This document shows positions 1 through 10,981 of a stretch of DNA of 64,000 bases, piece by piece. The position numbers were made by a program, and so were the translations under genes. The DNA is taken from contig CAMCVV010000003.1 of NCBI GenBank assembly GCA_945881905.1, positions 1-64,000 of the forward strand, in the 5' to 3' direction. The notes under the pieces are model-generated. The model searched no databases. It saw nothing but the letters and a program-made list of their open reading frames with translations, and had not been told where the DNA came from. The DNA is from Paenibacillus alvei (GTDB lineage Bacteria; Bacillota; Bacilli; Paenibacillales; NBRC-103111). Numbering within the stretch: the first letter of the stretch is position 1; each line of letters opens with the position of its first letter.

Positions 1-1688
1 TGATTCTTGATAATCGCTTTACGCATATCTTCGCTGACCATAGCGATAAGTGTGTCACCTACATGGAGAATTCCTGATTCTACGAAAACAACATGGATGT
101 GTTGGCCATGAGGAGCTTTGGTCACTTCTTCTACACTGAGAATCGTGGCGTCTTGTCGGATTAATCCTCTATCGCTGACTTGACCTCCGCTTTGTGCATA
201 GAACGGTGTCCGATCTAGCACGACTTGGCAGCGTTCTCCTTGACCCACCACATCAACGAACTGTTGCTCATGGACGATTGCCATGATTTTCGCACGAACT
301 ATCCATTCATTATATCCAACGAATTCACTTTTAGTCGTATAATCGAAGAATAGACCTCCTTGCACATGCATACCTGCTCCTTCTTGTCGAGCTGCTCTTG
401 CACGTTCTTTTTGCTCTTTCATGGCTTGATCAAATCCTAGGCGATCAACAGTTAAGGCTTTCTCTGCAGCATAATCCTCTGTCAAATCAAGAGGGAAGCC
501 ATATGTGTCATATAATTTGAATGCTTCATGTCCACTGATGGTGGAGTGTCCAGATTGCAGCGCACGATCACTGATTTCTGCGAGTATCACTAATCCATCA
601 CTGAGGGTTTCATGAAATCGTTCTTCTTCAGTACGAATCACTTTCTCAATGAAAGCTTGCTTGTCTCGTATTTCCGTATAATACCCACCCATGACATCAC
701 CGACAACAGCAACCAACTCGTATAAGAAAGGACGTTCAAGTCCAATCACTTTGCCATAGCGAACCGCGCGACGCAGCAATCGCCGAATGATATACCCTCT
801 GCCTTCATTAGAAGGCAACACGCCATCACCTACTGAGAAACATACTGTACGAATATGATCCGCAATCACTTTCAACGCAATATCATAATCATCTTGGGTG
901 TGATAAGTGATTTGAGCGATTTCACAGGTTTGCTGGATAATCGGTTGAAATAAATCAGTGTCAAAATTGGAATCTACATTTTGCAAAATAGAAGCAAATC
1001 GTTCGAGTCCAGCACCTGTATCAATATTTTTGTTCGGCAATGGCGTGTAACTGCCATCTTTGTTGTGATTAAATTGAGAGAACACCAAGTTCCACACTTC
1101 AAGAAACCGCTCATTCTCTCCACCTGGCCAGCACTCGGGGTCATTGAGGTCGCCATACGCATCACCACGATCATAGAAAATTTCAGTACAAGGTCCGCAC
1201 GGTCCTTCACCAATGTCCCAGAAATTAGCTTCTTTCAATTTATAAATGCGTGCTGCAGGAATCCCAATCTTCTGATGCCACAAGTCAAATGCTTCTTCAT
1301 CTTCTTCGTACACCGTAACAGAAATCAATTGCGGGTCAAAACCGATCCATTTCGGATCCGTCAGAAATTCCCATGCCCACGTAATGGTTTCTTCTTTGAA
1401 GTAGTCCCCGATGGAGAAGTTCCCAAGCATTTCAAAAAATGTGTGATGTCGCCGTGTTTTCCCGACATTTTCAATATCATTCGTACGTATACACTTTTGT
1501 GCATTGGCTATTCGTGGATTCGTAGGTACGACTCTCCCGTCAAAATAAGCTTTCAAAGGAGCCATCCCTGCGTTGATCCACAGCAAAGAAGGATCATTGT
1601 GCGGCACAAGCGATGCACTAGGTTCGATCATATGCGCTTTACTTGCAAAAAACTGTAGCCACTTCGAACGAATTTCACTTGCTTTCAT
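1..1688 (-). CDS. alaS: Alanine--tRNA ligase, N-terminal part (cut by window edge)
   Basis: AlaRS charges tRNA-Ala with alanine in the cytoplasm. The reading frame is open from an ATG at 1688 to base 1, giving about 562 residues of a protein that is usually near 880. The class II catalytic core is present: the start [14 protein letters not shown], then [17 protein letters not shown], the WNLVFSQF and DTGAGLERF motifs, followed by the tRNA-recognition helices and the beginning of the editing domain ([12 protein letters not shown]). The rest of the editing domain and the C-Ala domain lie outside the window. A strong ribosome binding site (TGGAGGTC) precedes the ATG. A T-box leader with a GCT specifier candidate and a consensus promoter lie upstream, so expression should respond to uncharged tRNA-Ala. 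Confidence 0.97.
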   Translation of the reverse strand, partial: MKASEIRSKWLQFFASKAHMIEPSASLVPHNDPSLLWINAGMAPLKAYFDGRVVPTNPRIANAQKCIRTNDIENVGKTRRHHTFFEMLGNFSIGDYFKEETITWAWEFLTDPKWIGFDPQLISVTVYEEDEEAFDLWHQKIGIPAARIYKLKEANFWDIGEGPCGPCTEIFYDRGDAYGDLNDPECWPGGENERFLEVWNLVFSQFNHNKDGSYTPLPNKNIDTGAGLERFASILQNVDSNFDTDLFQPIIQQTCEIAQITYHTQDDYDIALKVIADHIRTVCFSVGDGVLPSNEGRGYIIRRLLRRAVRYGKVIGLERPFLYELVAVVGDVMGGYYTEIRDKQAFIEKVIRTEEERFHETLSDGLVILAEISDRALQSGHSTISGHEAFKLYDTYGFPLDLTEDYAAEKALTVDRLGFDQAMKEQKERARAARQEGAGMHVQGGLFFDYTTKSEFVGYNEWIVRAKIMAIVHEQQFVDVVGQGERCQVVLDRTPFYAQSGGQVSDRGLIRQDATILSVEEVTKAPHGQHIHVVFVESGILHVGDTLIAMVSEDMRKAIIKN

Positions 1689-1739
1689 GTGCGGTTGACC
1701 TCCATGGACTCATACTGACTACTTGTCGCAAAAAATAGA

Positions 1740-2028
1740 AATCGCCCCTATTTACAGGGACGAATCATCGCGGTACCACCCTAGTTATCACATCAGATAC
1801 AAGAATGTGATCTCTTTCTACAGACGATAACGGGTCAAGCCGATGTGTTTACCCTACTCCAAAGCTAGCATTCAGTCACCCTATCATCGAAAGCTCTTCC
1901 ACTCTGTGCTTCATGTGTATTCCTATATCTGATACACCGCACAGGAGCTTATTCTCTGGCCATGGGTATGACTTACTTCAGCTTCATCTTCGATTTGATT
2001 TCATTGTGTTCATCCGATAACTAACTTA
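1740..2028 (-). promoter_or_regulatory. T-box leader of alaS, with terminator/antiterminator
   Basis: Read on the minus strand, the conserved T-box sequence AGGGTGGTACCGCG lies at 1769-1782. It is followed by a hairpin (CGTCCCTGTAAATAGGGGCG, 1743-1762) and a T-rich tail, the standard terminator. Upstream, the Stem I region shows an AGAGA element and a bulge containing TGAATGCTAG. The GCT at 1867-1869 is my candidate alanine specifier codon. The gene it controls (alaS) agrees with that reading. The exact leader limits are inferred from the promoter. Confidence 0.9.
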
Positions 2029-2033
2029 AGCAA

Positions 2034-2062
2034 ATTATACCGATTGCTTAAAATGATGTCAA
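2034..2062 (-). promoter_or_regulatory. Consensus sigma-A promoter of alaS
   Basis: On the minus strand the -35 box TTGACA (2057-2062) and the -10 box TATAAT (2034-2039) both match consensus perfectly with a 17-base spacer. Transcription would begin near 2027 and run through the T-box leader into alaS. The promoter lies just beyond the decayed permease. Confidence 0.85.
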
Positions 2063-2395
2063 TATTCATGTAGGGAATATCATGCGTGCGAGTAAAATCA
2101 CAAATGAAACTGTAAGCGAGCTGAAGCAATCCATATCGCTTGTGCCAACACCTCATCAAGATCTGAGTGGATCCTGCATAAGGATCACTGCGAAACACCA
2201 ATTCATTCACGGGCATGCCATATTACCTGAATTATAAAACAATGTCGAATACAAGATGAAAAATATTAAACAATATACGAATGTATTTACTTGAAATGGT
2301 GTCCGATACATTTTGAATTTCCAATGAATCGCCATACCGATGCCCATAATGATAAATACAGGTAAGATGATTTCAGTCACGAATGCTGCTATCAC
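2063..2395 (-). pseudogene. Decayed AEC-family (auxin efflux carrier-like) permease
   Basis: Two fragments of one membrane protein can be seen. The first frame (2395-2207) begins with a hydrophobic segment (EIILPVFIIMGIG) and a short KFKM stretch typical of the N-terminus of AEC-family transporters, then runs to FYNSGN. The family motif N-S-G-N-Y-G-x-P-V-N should follow. Here one base is missing (AAT-ATGGC-ATGCCC instead of AAT-TATGGC-ATGCCC), so the continuation MPVNELVFRSDPYA lies in the next frame (from 2216). Roughly 35-50 residues between the N-terminal part and FYNSGN also seem to be deleted, and nothing recognisable follows. The normal protein is about 300 residues, so this is a non-functional remnant. 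It directly follows the AI-2E-family gene. Confidence 0.65.
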
Positions 2396-3465
2396 TCCTT
2401 TGAGATATTATTATATTGCATATAGACATGCTGTACAATCACTTTGATCACAGCGAAGAAAGGTACCGCAAGAATCAATCCGACGATTCCAGCGATCTCT
2501 CCTCCCACCAATAAAGCGAAAATAATAACGAGTGGATGTAGATGAAGTTTCTTACCGACCACTTGAGGTGAAATTATATTTCCTTCTAGAACTTGAATCG
2601 ACACATTAACGACCACGACACATAACACCATTTTCAGTGAAATCGTTGACGCCATCAGCAATGCAGGTGCCGCTCCAAAAAAAGGGCCTAAATACGGAAT
2701 GATATTAAATATCGCAACCAAGCTAGCCAGAAGTAAAGGATACGGCATATCGATCCACCAGTAACCCAAGTAAGCCATTATTCCCACGATGGTGCATACG
2801 ATCAATTGTCCTCGTATATAGTTGCCTAAAGCTGTATCCACATCGATCAGTAATTTCACGGTTTGATGCCGATATGTTGGAGGGACGACTCTTAGCGCTG
2901 TCTTCTCTAATAATTGGAAATCTTTCAGTATGTAAAAAGCAAGAAAAGGAATAATGCAAGCAACCAAAAGCGTATTGATGGTGCTTCCAATCTGATTGAC
3001 ATATTCAGATACAGAGAACGATACCCAGTTTTCCAACTTTTCTAAGGAATGATTAAATCCTTGACGAATGCTATCAGGTAACCATGATTTCCGGTTGATG
3101 TTCTCAACGAATATCTGCACTTTTTTGTTCACATCAGGTAAATGTTCTTTCATTTCGCCAAATTGAGTAACAAAGAGAGGGATCAGATTCATGAGCATGA
3201 TCACTACAGAAAGGATAAATATGCTGTAAATCAGTAACACGGCTATCGTGCGAGGAACTTTACGGTTACTGAGTAAGTTTACGATAGGGTTAAGGATATA
3301 AGAAATCATCAGTGCAACGAGAAATGGCATCATCACTGCTTTCAAAAAGATAAACATACCATAAATCATAGGCTTGGTTAATATCAGTAAATATAAGATG
3401 CTTAGTCCAAGTAAGCTGTACACCAGGATAAGTAATGCTTTGCTTTTTCGAAAATAACGGATCAC
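2392..3465 (-). CDS. AI-2E/PerM family membrane transporter (YrrI-like)
   Basis: This multi-pass protein of about 357 residues belongs to the AI-2E transporter (PerM/UPF0118) family. It has two N-terminal hydrophobic helices, a long hydrophilic stretch (about residues 90-150), then four to five more helices with the family's C-terminal pattern (FNIIPYLGPFFGA, then EGNIISPQVVGKKLHLHPL). Members export small solutes or ions; the substrate here is unknown. An in-frame GTG lies at 3471, but the GTG at 3465 is better spaced from the GAGGT ribosome binding site. In Bacillus subtilis a relative (yrrI) is also close to alaS. The decayed AEC permease follows directly. Confidence 0.85.
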   Translation of the reverse strand: MIRYFRKSKALLILVYSLLGLSILYLLILTKPMIYGMFIFLKAVMMPFLVALMISYILNPIVNLLSNRKVPRTIAVLLIYSIFILSVVIMLMNLIPLFVTQFGEMKEHLPDVNKKVQIFVENINRKSWLPDSIRQGFNHSLEKLENWVSFSVSEYVNQIGSTINTLLVACIIPFLAFYILKDFQLLEKTALRVVPPTYRHQTVKLLIDVDTALGNYIRGQLIVCTIVGIMAYLGYWWIDMPYPLLLASLVAIFNIIPYLGPFFGAAPALLMASTISLKMVLCVVVVNVSIQVLEGNIISPQVVGKKLHLHPLVIIFALLVGGEIAGIVGLILAVPFFAVIKVIVQHVYMQYNNISKE

Positions 3466-3547
3466 TCTCACCTCAATTTGACCTAATCCTTATTCATCGT
3501 TCAGTATATGTACAACCCGCGTGTTTAATCCGTCTTGATGAACACAA

Positions 3548-3595
3548 ATAAAGAGCTTTCTGCTAGAGACGAATCTCTAGCAGAAAGCTCTTTAT
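3548..3595 (-). terminator. Perfect 22-bp stem terminator
   Basis: A perfect 22-bp inverted repeat (3548-3569 and 3574-3595) surrounds a four-base loop. On the minus strand it follows the zinc-ribbon gene and precedes the AI-2E-family gene. The T-rich tail is short (TTTATTTGTGTT). It probably ends the zinc-ribbon transcript. Confidence 0.8.
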
Positions 3596-3677
3596 TGAGA
3601 ATTAGCATTTTCACTCAGCTACATGACTCAACTCTGAGTGAGTGAGAACCGCTGTTGCTGGTCCCGAGTTGAATGGG

Positions 3678-3872
3678 TTATTGAACTTGCATCGGTGCTC
3701 TCGCTTCGTCGTCAAACAGATCGTCTAATGAGCTGAGCGTGCCGTCTTCTTCGACTTGGAAAACACATACCTTCTCTCCATTAACAGTTAACTCGATACA
3801 ACAGCTCCAACAATAAAACTGGTTATTCCCTATTTTCCCGATATCTTTCGAATTGCAATTTGGACAACGCAT
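3678..3872 (-). CDS. Small zinc-ribbon protein of unknown function
   Basis: This 64-residue protein has a clear zinc-ribbon: C3-x2-C6 and C21-x2-C24, with a third cysteine at 25. The pattern resembles short transcription-associated or PRC-neighbour proteins that occur near alaS in other Bacilli. The C-terminal half is acidic (SSLDDLFDDEA) and could bind a partner. An AAGGTG ribosome binding site lies about ten bases before the ATG. The gene stands alone between the strong terminator and the IS607-type recombinase. I do not know its function. Confidence 0.75.
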   Translation of the reverse strand: MRCPNCNSKDIGKIGNNQFYCWSCCIELTVNGEKVCVFQVEEDGTLSSLDDLFDDEARAPMQVQ

Positions 3873-4126
3873 GATATGTCACACCTTATTTTTGTTTGTT
3901 AACCGAACTACGATGATATTTGGATCCTGATACAAATTCGCTTGATACTTGTCTTCCCTGATTTCAATACAAGTAAACATTTTCCATTGTATTACACATG
4001 TTATCTATGTATACATTTTTGATTGTAAAAAATAACATATAGAGAGTAAACAATATCTCTTCGTCAGAATCGTTACCGCATCTTCTTTAAAAGCAAGTAT
4101 GTATCACTTCCTCCGACCAGGATTTC
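3873..4126. other. AT-rich gap downstream of the IS607 recombinase
   Basis: This 254-base stretch lies where the TnpB gene of an IS607 element should start. I translated the minus strand here and found only short frames with early stops and no TnpB-like motif. It probably contains the promoter of the zinc-ribbon gene (AT-rich, with runs such as TTGTTTACTC), but no clear consensus. Confidence 0.5.
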
Positions 4127-4759
4127 TTAAGGCATCATTTGTTCGCAAATATCCACAGCTAATAGCTCTTTGATCATTTTCTTTGCTTTATTGGAGCGTT
4201 TACCTTGTTGCTTAAAACTGAAATCTGAAACAATTTGAATCAGATCTTCAACAAATTCTTGTTCACCCATTTTCGGGGTTTGATCGATCACTTCGATGAC
4301 AACTCCATGATTCTGACAAATACTTTCAATTAACTCAAAACCAAATCGAATGAGGCGGTCTTTATAGAGAATAACAACACGCTCTACTTGGTTACTTAGA
4401 ATCAATTCAACCAAAGCAGATAGTCCTTTTTTGCTATAATTGATACCACTGCCTATATCTTCAATGATTTCAAAAGTATACCCTTTTGCAATCATGAACA
4501 TTTTCACTTGATCAACTTGTCGTGCGAGATCTTCTTTTTGCTTAATTGATGATACTCGGCAATAACCAATCGTTTTGCGTTTAGGCTGTAAATCTTCTCT
4601 AATTCCCCAAAAATGATTTAGTTGATGTTGTGAATAATATCGGTGACCTCCATCAGAAACATGATGCGGTTTAAGTTTTCCCGATTTATCCCAATTTCTT
4701 AAAGTCTGTTCCGTTCTGCTAATTAATTCTGCAAATTCTCCTATCGGATACAGTTTCAT
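4127..4759 (-). mobile_element. tnpA: IS607-family transposase TnpA (serine recombinase), no TnpB
   Basis: This 210-residue protein has the two parts of IS607 TnpA: a MerR-like helix-turn-helix at the N-terminus (about 1-50, with TEQTLRNWDKSGKL and GGHRYY), then a small serine-recombinase domain. The catalytic serine is S70 in YCRVSS, and the second active-site cluster YKDRLIRFG is at 132-140. The C-terminal segment (EDLIQIVSDFSFKQQGKRS) is complete, so the gene looks intact. The ribosome binding site AGGTGG is good. IS607 elements normally carry tnpB just downstream, overlapping tnpA; none is present here. Such enzymes move a circular intermediate with little target specificity. It lies between a zinc-ribbon gene and iscS. 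Confidence 0.9.
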
Positions 4760-4769
4760 ACAATCACCA

Positions 4770-4788
4770 CCTGTATGTAGTATACAGG
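4770..4788. repeat. Short inverted repeat upstream of tnpA
   Basis: A 7-bp perfect inverted repeat (CCTGTAT, five-base loop, ATACAGG) lies immediately upstream of the tnpA ribosome binding site. It could be an operator or a TnpA-binding end site, because the protein has a MerR-like DNA-binding domain. The link is inference from position only. Confidence 0.35.
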
Positions 4789-4867
4789 AATATATCGAAA
4801 AAAAATACTATTTTTTCCTTTTTTTATAAAATGTGTATTTTTATGCTTATGATTGAACACATATCTG

Positions 4868-6040
4868 CTACAATTTTGAATATATGCGCTGACTTCGTAT
4901 TCTTTCGACAATCTGAGATGTTTTTTGTACGGCTTCTATGATTTCCTCACGTGTGTTCTGAAAACCAAAACTGAATCGAACTGCGGAATTCATCACTTCC
5001 TGAGGGATATGCATAGCTTGCAAAACGTGTGATGCTTCTACGGATCCCGAAGAGCACGCAGACCCACTTGATATAGCAACACCTGCTAAATCCAAGTTCA
5101 TCAGTAGAGTCTCTGAGCTGATACCTGGGAAACTGATGTTCACAATATGGGGTAGTCGCTTAGTTGGATGACCATTGAACACGTAATCTGTTGGAGCCAT
5201 GTGACGATGGAGTTCTTCAAAAAAGCATTCCCTGAGTTGATTCATGTGATCGATATATGCCGATAATTGTGTCATAGAAAGTTCTACAGCTTTGGCAAAT
5301 CCAATAATTCCTGCGACGTGTTCAGTACCTGCTCGACGCTTTTTCTCTTGAGAACCACCTACGAATAGCGGAGAAATGGATGTTTGTTGGGAGATGTAGA
5401 GCGCTCCCATACCTTTGGGTCCGTTAATTTTATGAGCTGAGAAACTCATCATGTCCACACAGAGTTGGGTCAAGTCAATCGAGCACTTACCCAATGCTTG
5501 TACAGCATCTACATGGAATAATATCCCTCGTTCTTTGGCTAGTTGACTGACTTCAACAAGCGGTTGAAGCGTCCCCACTTCATTATTCCCATACATCACA
5601 CTAATCAAAACGGTGTCTGGACGAATCGCTCTTTGTATTTCTTCAACATCTACAAGCCCATATGAATCCACAGAAACAAAAGTAACTTCTATACCGTCTT
5701 GACGTAATTGCTTCATCGGCATCAAAATGGCATGGTGTTCAATTTCTGTAGTGATCACATGTAGGCTTGATGTGTGTACACGCGTCGCTTGTAAGCTACC
5801 TTTGATCGCGATATGATTGCTTTCTGTTCCTCCGCTCGTGAAAACAATTTCATGAGGTGCACATTTCAGTCGAGCAGCGATCAGTTCTCTTGCTTGTCCG
5901 ATAGCGAATTGTGCTTGTCGACCCCATGCATGGATACTCGATGGATTTCCGAACTGTTCAGTGAAATATGGGAGCATAGCTTGCAAAACTTCAGGATGCA
6001 TCGGTGTCGTTGCAGCATGGTCAAGATAGATGTGGTTCAT
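4868..6040 (-). CDS. iscS: Cysteine desulfurase (IscS/YrvO type)
   Basis: This PLP enzyme takes sulfur from cysteine and passes it as a persulfide. The protein of about 390 residues starts MNHIYLDHAATTP. It shows the PLP lysine in SFSAHKINGPKG and the catalytic cysteine in SSGSACSSGS near residue 325. A GTG lies three codons upstream, but the GGCGGAG ribosome binding site is correctly spaced only for the ATG at 6040. It follows cymR by about 20 bases and lies close to mnmA. In B. subtilis the same trio (cymR, yrvO, mnmA) is clustered, and YrvO is the sulfur donor for MnmA in tRNA 2-thiolation. That role is the best inference here. Confidence 0.95.
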   Translation of the reverse strand: MNHIYLDHAATTPMHPEVLQAMLPYFTEQFGNPSSIHAWGRQAQFAIGQARELIAARLKCAPHEIVFTSGGTESNHIAIKGSLQATRVHTSSLHVITTEIEHHAILMPMKQLRQDGIEVTFVSVDSYGLVDVEEIQRAIRPDTVLISVMYGNNEVGTLQPLVEVSQLAKERGILFHVDAVQALGKCSIDLTQLCVDMMSFSAHKINGPKGMGALYISQQTSISPLFVGGSQEKKRRAGTEHVAGIIGFAKAVELSMTQLSAYIDHMNQLRECFFEELHRHMAPTDYVFNGHPTKRLPHIVNISFPGISSETLLMNLDLAGVAISSGSACSSGSVEASHVLQAMHIPQEVMNSAVRFSFGFQNTREEIIEAVQKTSQIVERIRSQRIYSKL

Positions 6041-6060
6041 GCAAGTCACTCCGCCTTTAG

Positions 6061-6480
6061 TTAAATATAAAACATGAAATGATCGCGTTGGCCATCATCT
6101 TTGAAATAGATCAGATTGGCAAGTGTCGTGGAGTCAAGCACATCTGCAATGCTATTACGAATACGTATCCATAAGTCGCGTTTTGCTGGATCATCTTCAT
6201 CAGCGAAATCAACGACACTGATGGGGCCCTCTAGTACGCGAATCACATCACCAGCTGAAATATGCTCCGGAGCTTTCGATAATTTATATCCTCCGTATGC
6301 ACCTCTTACACTTTTCACGAACCCTGCATTTCGTAATGGGCCAATTAATTGTTCTAAGTAATGTTCAGAGAGATTATGCTTTTCTGCAATACTTTTTAAT
6401 GATGTTGGTCCTTCGCCATTGCGATACGATAGCTCCATCATGATTGTTAGTCCATATCGACCTTTGGTTGAAATTTTCAA
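6061..6480 (-). CDS. cymR: Rrf2-family regulator of cysteine metabolism (CymR-like)
   Basis: This 139-residue winged-helix Rrf2-family repressor starts LKISTKGRYG, the family signature, and continues with the recognition-helix region (SLKSIAEKHNLSEHYLEQLI) and the wing (VRGAYGGYKL). There are no iron-sulfur cysteines, as expected for CymR rather than IscR. In B. subtilis CymR represses sulfur-uptake genes together with CysK. An ATG five codons upstream is in frame, but the GAGGTG ribosome binding site overlaps that ATG and is spaced for the TTG at 6480, which matches the family start. It is the first gene of a cymR-iscS operon, divergent from mnmA. Confidence 0.9.
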   Translation of the reverse strand: MKISTKGRYGLTIMMELSYRNGEGPTSLKSIAEKHNLSEHYLEQLIGPLRNAGFVKSVRGAYGGYKLSKAPEHISAGDVIRVLEGPISVVDFADEDDPAKRDLWIRIRNSIADVLDSTTLANLIYFKDDGQRDHFMFYI

Positions 6481-6545
6481 AAAAAAACACCTCATTTAAT
6501 TATGTTTTCTATGTATTGCTTGCATTCTATTGAGCATGTGAGTAG

Positions 6546-9081
<2,536 letters not shown>

Positions 9082-9111
9082 ATCGGTTCGCTCTCCCCTT
9101 ATGGTCAACCA

Positions 9112-10050
9112 TTATTCACTTTTGTATGAATGCTCCAAGCATTTTTGAATTAATGCCATTCGAATGTATAAGCCGTTTTGTGCTTGACGAAAATAAGCTG
9201 CTCTGGAGTCCTTATCTACTTCTGTATGAATTTCACCAGCTCGTGGCAAAGGGTGTAGAATGATGGCGTTGGTTTTTAATTCGTCTAGCACACTTTGATC
9301 AATCATATAATGACCTGAAGCTTTTTGGAATTCCTCAATACTCGGAAATCGCTCTTTTTGGATCCGTGTTTGATATAGCACATCAACTTTACGCACGACT
9401 TGATTCAAATCGGCTATTTCATCAAATACAATCCGTTTTTGCTGCAAATAGTGCTTGACTGAATCCGGGATTCGTACATTTGGAGGGGAAACAAACGTGA
9501 TATGTACCTCTTGATAGTTCGCTAGCAAATAGCTTAAAGAGTGAACCGTTCGACCATACGTCAAGTCACCTACCATAGCAATATGTATGCCATCGATCCG
9601 TTTACATTCTTTTTGAATCGTATACAGATCTAGTAACGCTTGAGTCGGGTGCTCACCTGCACCATCTCCTGCATTAATCACAGGTACGGTTGCTACAAGA
9701 GCTGCACGCTCGGCTGAACCAATATCTGTGTGGCGCATGACGATCACATCACAATATCCGGATACGATCCGAATCATGTCTTCTAGTGTTTCACCTTTGA
9801 CTGCAGATGAGAATTGCGAAGCATTCTCTGTGCCGATGACTCTACCGCCCAAACGATGCATTGCCGATTCAAAAGAAAGCCGCGTGCGTGTGCTTGCTTC
9901 AAAAAAAAGTGTAGTCATGATTTTATGACTGAACCTTTGGTTGCCTCCACGCTTCGCAACGGATTCCATACGTTGAGACGAAATAAACAATTGTTCTAAA
10001 TCCTCGCGACTGAATTGCTTAGCCCCAATGATATGTTGTAGAGTGCTCAT
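9112..10050 (-). CDS. pyrB: Aspartate carbamoyltransferase, catalytic chain (enterobacterial-type)
   Basis: This enzyme joins carbamoyl phosphate and aspartate, the first committed step of pyrimidine synthesis. The 312-residue protein has the carbamoyl-phosphate motif STRTRLSF (53-60), the loop lysine in AVKGET (K85), RHTD, HPTQALLDLYT (from 134) and HPLPRAGEI near the C-terminus. FFEASTRTRLSF, GDLTYGRTVHSL and HPLPR match the Escherichia coli/archaeal type. B. subtilis PyrB has FFEPSTRTRFSF and HPAPVNR instead. There is no pyrI, pyrC or other pyr gene beside it. The ribosome binding site AGGAGG is strong. Its place between tcdA and rarA is unusual and suggests acquisition. Confidence 0.93.
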   Translation of the reverse strand: MSTLQHIIGAKQFSREDLEQLFISSQRMESVAKRGGNQRFSHKIMTTLFFEASTRTRLSFESAMHRLGGRVIGTENASQFSSAVKGETLEDMIRIVSGYCDVIVMRHTDIGSAERAALVATVPVINAGDGAGEHPTQALLDLYTIQKECKRIDGIHIAMVGDLTYGRTVHSLSYLLANYQEVHITFVSPPNVRIPDSVKHYLQQKRIVFDEIADLNQVVRKVDVLYQTRIQKERFPSIEEFQKASGHYMIDQSVLDELKTNAIILHPLPRAGEIHTEVDKDSRAAYFRQAQNGLYIRMALIQKCLEHSYKSE

Positions 10051-10128
10051 GAATCAAACCTTCCTCCTGCAAACAATTTCAACGAAAGATATGTTAACTT
10101 GCTCCGCTTCATCAACGCTAATTCGCTC

Positions 10129-10899
10129 TTATGTTGTTTCGTAACCCATCGTGATCCCTGACTTCTCGATTAATTCCTTAAAGACGACACTGACCATAAT
10201 CAAGCCCGCTACAGGAGGCACAAAAGAATTACTCGCTGGTGGCATCTGCACTTTACGTCGATCCGGTGCATGCTCAGGTACAATGCGCTGTGTCACATCA
10301 TCTCTAGGTTTCATAGGTTTCTCTGTTGAATATACGACTTTAACTCCGCGTTTAATCCCTTCTTCACGCAACTTCTGGCGAATAATGCGCGCTAACGGAT
10401 CCATCGTAGTTTGCGATATATCCGCAACTTGAAATTTTGTCGGATCCATTTTATTGGCAGCACCCATACACGAAATAATCGGAATCTGTCTTGTTAAGCA
10501 TTGCTTGATCAAATGAATTTTATAACTAATCGTATCACTTGCATCGATGACATAATCCAATGGATAAGCAAATAATGTTTCGTACGTATCTTCATTGTAG
10601 AACATCTTCAGCGAAATGGCATCACAGGCAGGATGGATATCAGCAATTCGTGCTTTCATCAAATCTGCTTTCGGTTGGCCTACAGTCGAAGTGAGCGCAT
10701 GGATTTGGCGGTTGATGTTCGTGATGTCAACGACATCTTTGTCAATCATAATGATTCGACCCACCCCGCTTCGTGCCAATGCTTCTGCAGCGATCGAGCC
10801 AACTCCTCCAATACCAAGCACAGCTACTGTACTATTTCTCAATACGTCTATTCCTTCAGGACCAATCGTCAATTCGGTTCGTGAAAATGAATGAAGCAT
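10129..10899 (-). CDS. tcdA: tRNA threonylcarbamoyladenosine dehydratase (TcdA/YrvM)
   Basis: TcdA is an E1-like ATP-dependent enzyme that cyclises t6A at position 37 of tRNAs to ct6A. The 256-residue protein has the nucleotide-binding GIGGVG (29-34), the DITNINRQIHA motif that follows it in this ThiF/MoeB-like family, and the late VPPVAGLIM segment. TcdA depends on a cysteine desulfurase in E. coli; iscS is nearby here. It lies 82 bases after aspS and about 78 bases before pyrB, in a minus-strand operon. The same aspS-yrvM order occurs in B. subtilis. Confidence 0.93.
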   Translation of the reverse strand: MLHSFSRTELTIGPEGIDVLRNSTVAVLGIGGVGSIAAEALARSGVGRIIMIDKDVVDITNINRQIHALTSTVGQPKADLMKARIADIHPACDAISLKMFYNEDTYETLFAYPLDYVIDASDTISYKIHLIKQCLTRQIPIISCMGAANKMDPTKFQVADISQTTMDPLARIIRQKLREEGIKRGVKVVYSTEKPMKPRDDVTQRIVPEHAPDRRKVQMPPASNSFVPPVAGLIMVSVVFKELIEKSGITMGYETT

Positions 10900-10981
10900 A
10901 CGAGCTCATCGGCCTCCTTGAGATATGGATTAGGTTACATCGGTGTAGCCAACATTTCTAGAACTGCGATATGTGCAGACA

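Noticed and set aside
981-1658. A 225-codon plus-strand open frame opposite alaS
   Set aside because: The minus strand here encodes clear AlaRS motifs. The plus-strand frame has no recognisable domain and no ribosome binding site.
2010-2062. Lower end of the 68-codon minus-strand frame starting MPVNELVF
   Set aside because: Its last part overlaps the perfect alaS promoter and codes for nothing recognisable. Only the first 20 or so residues were kept, as part of the permease remnant.
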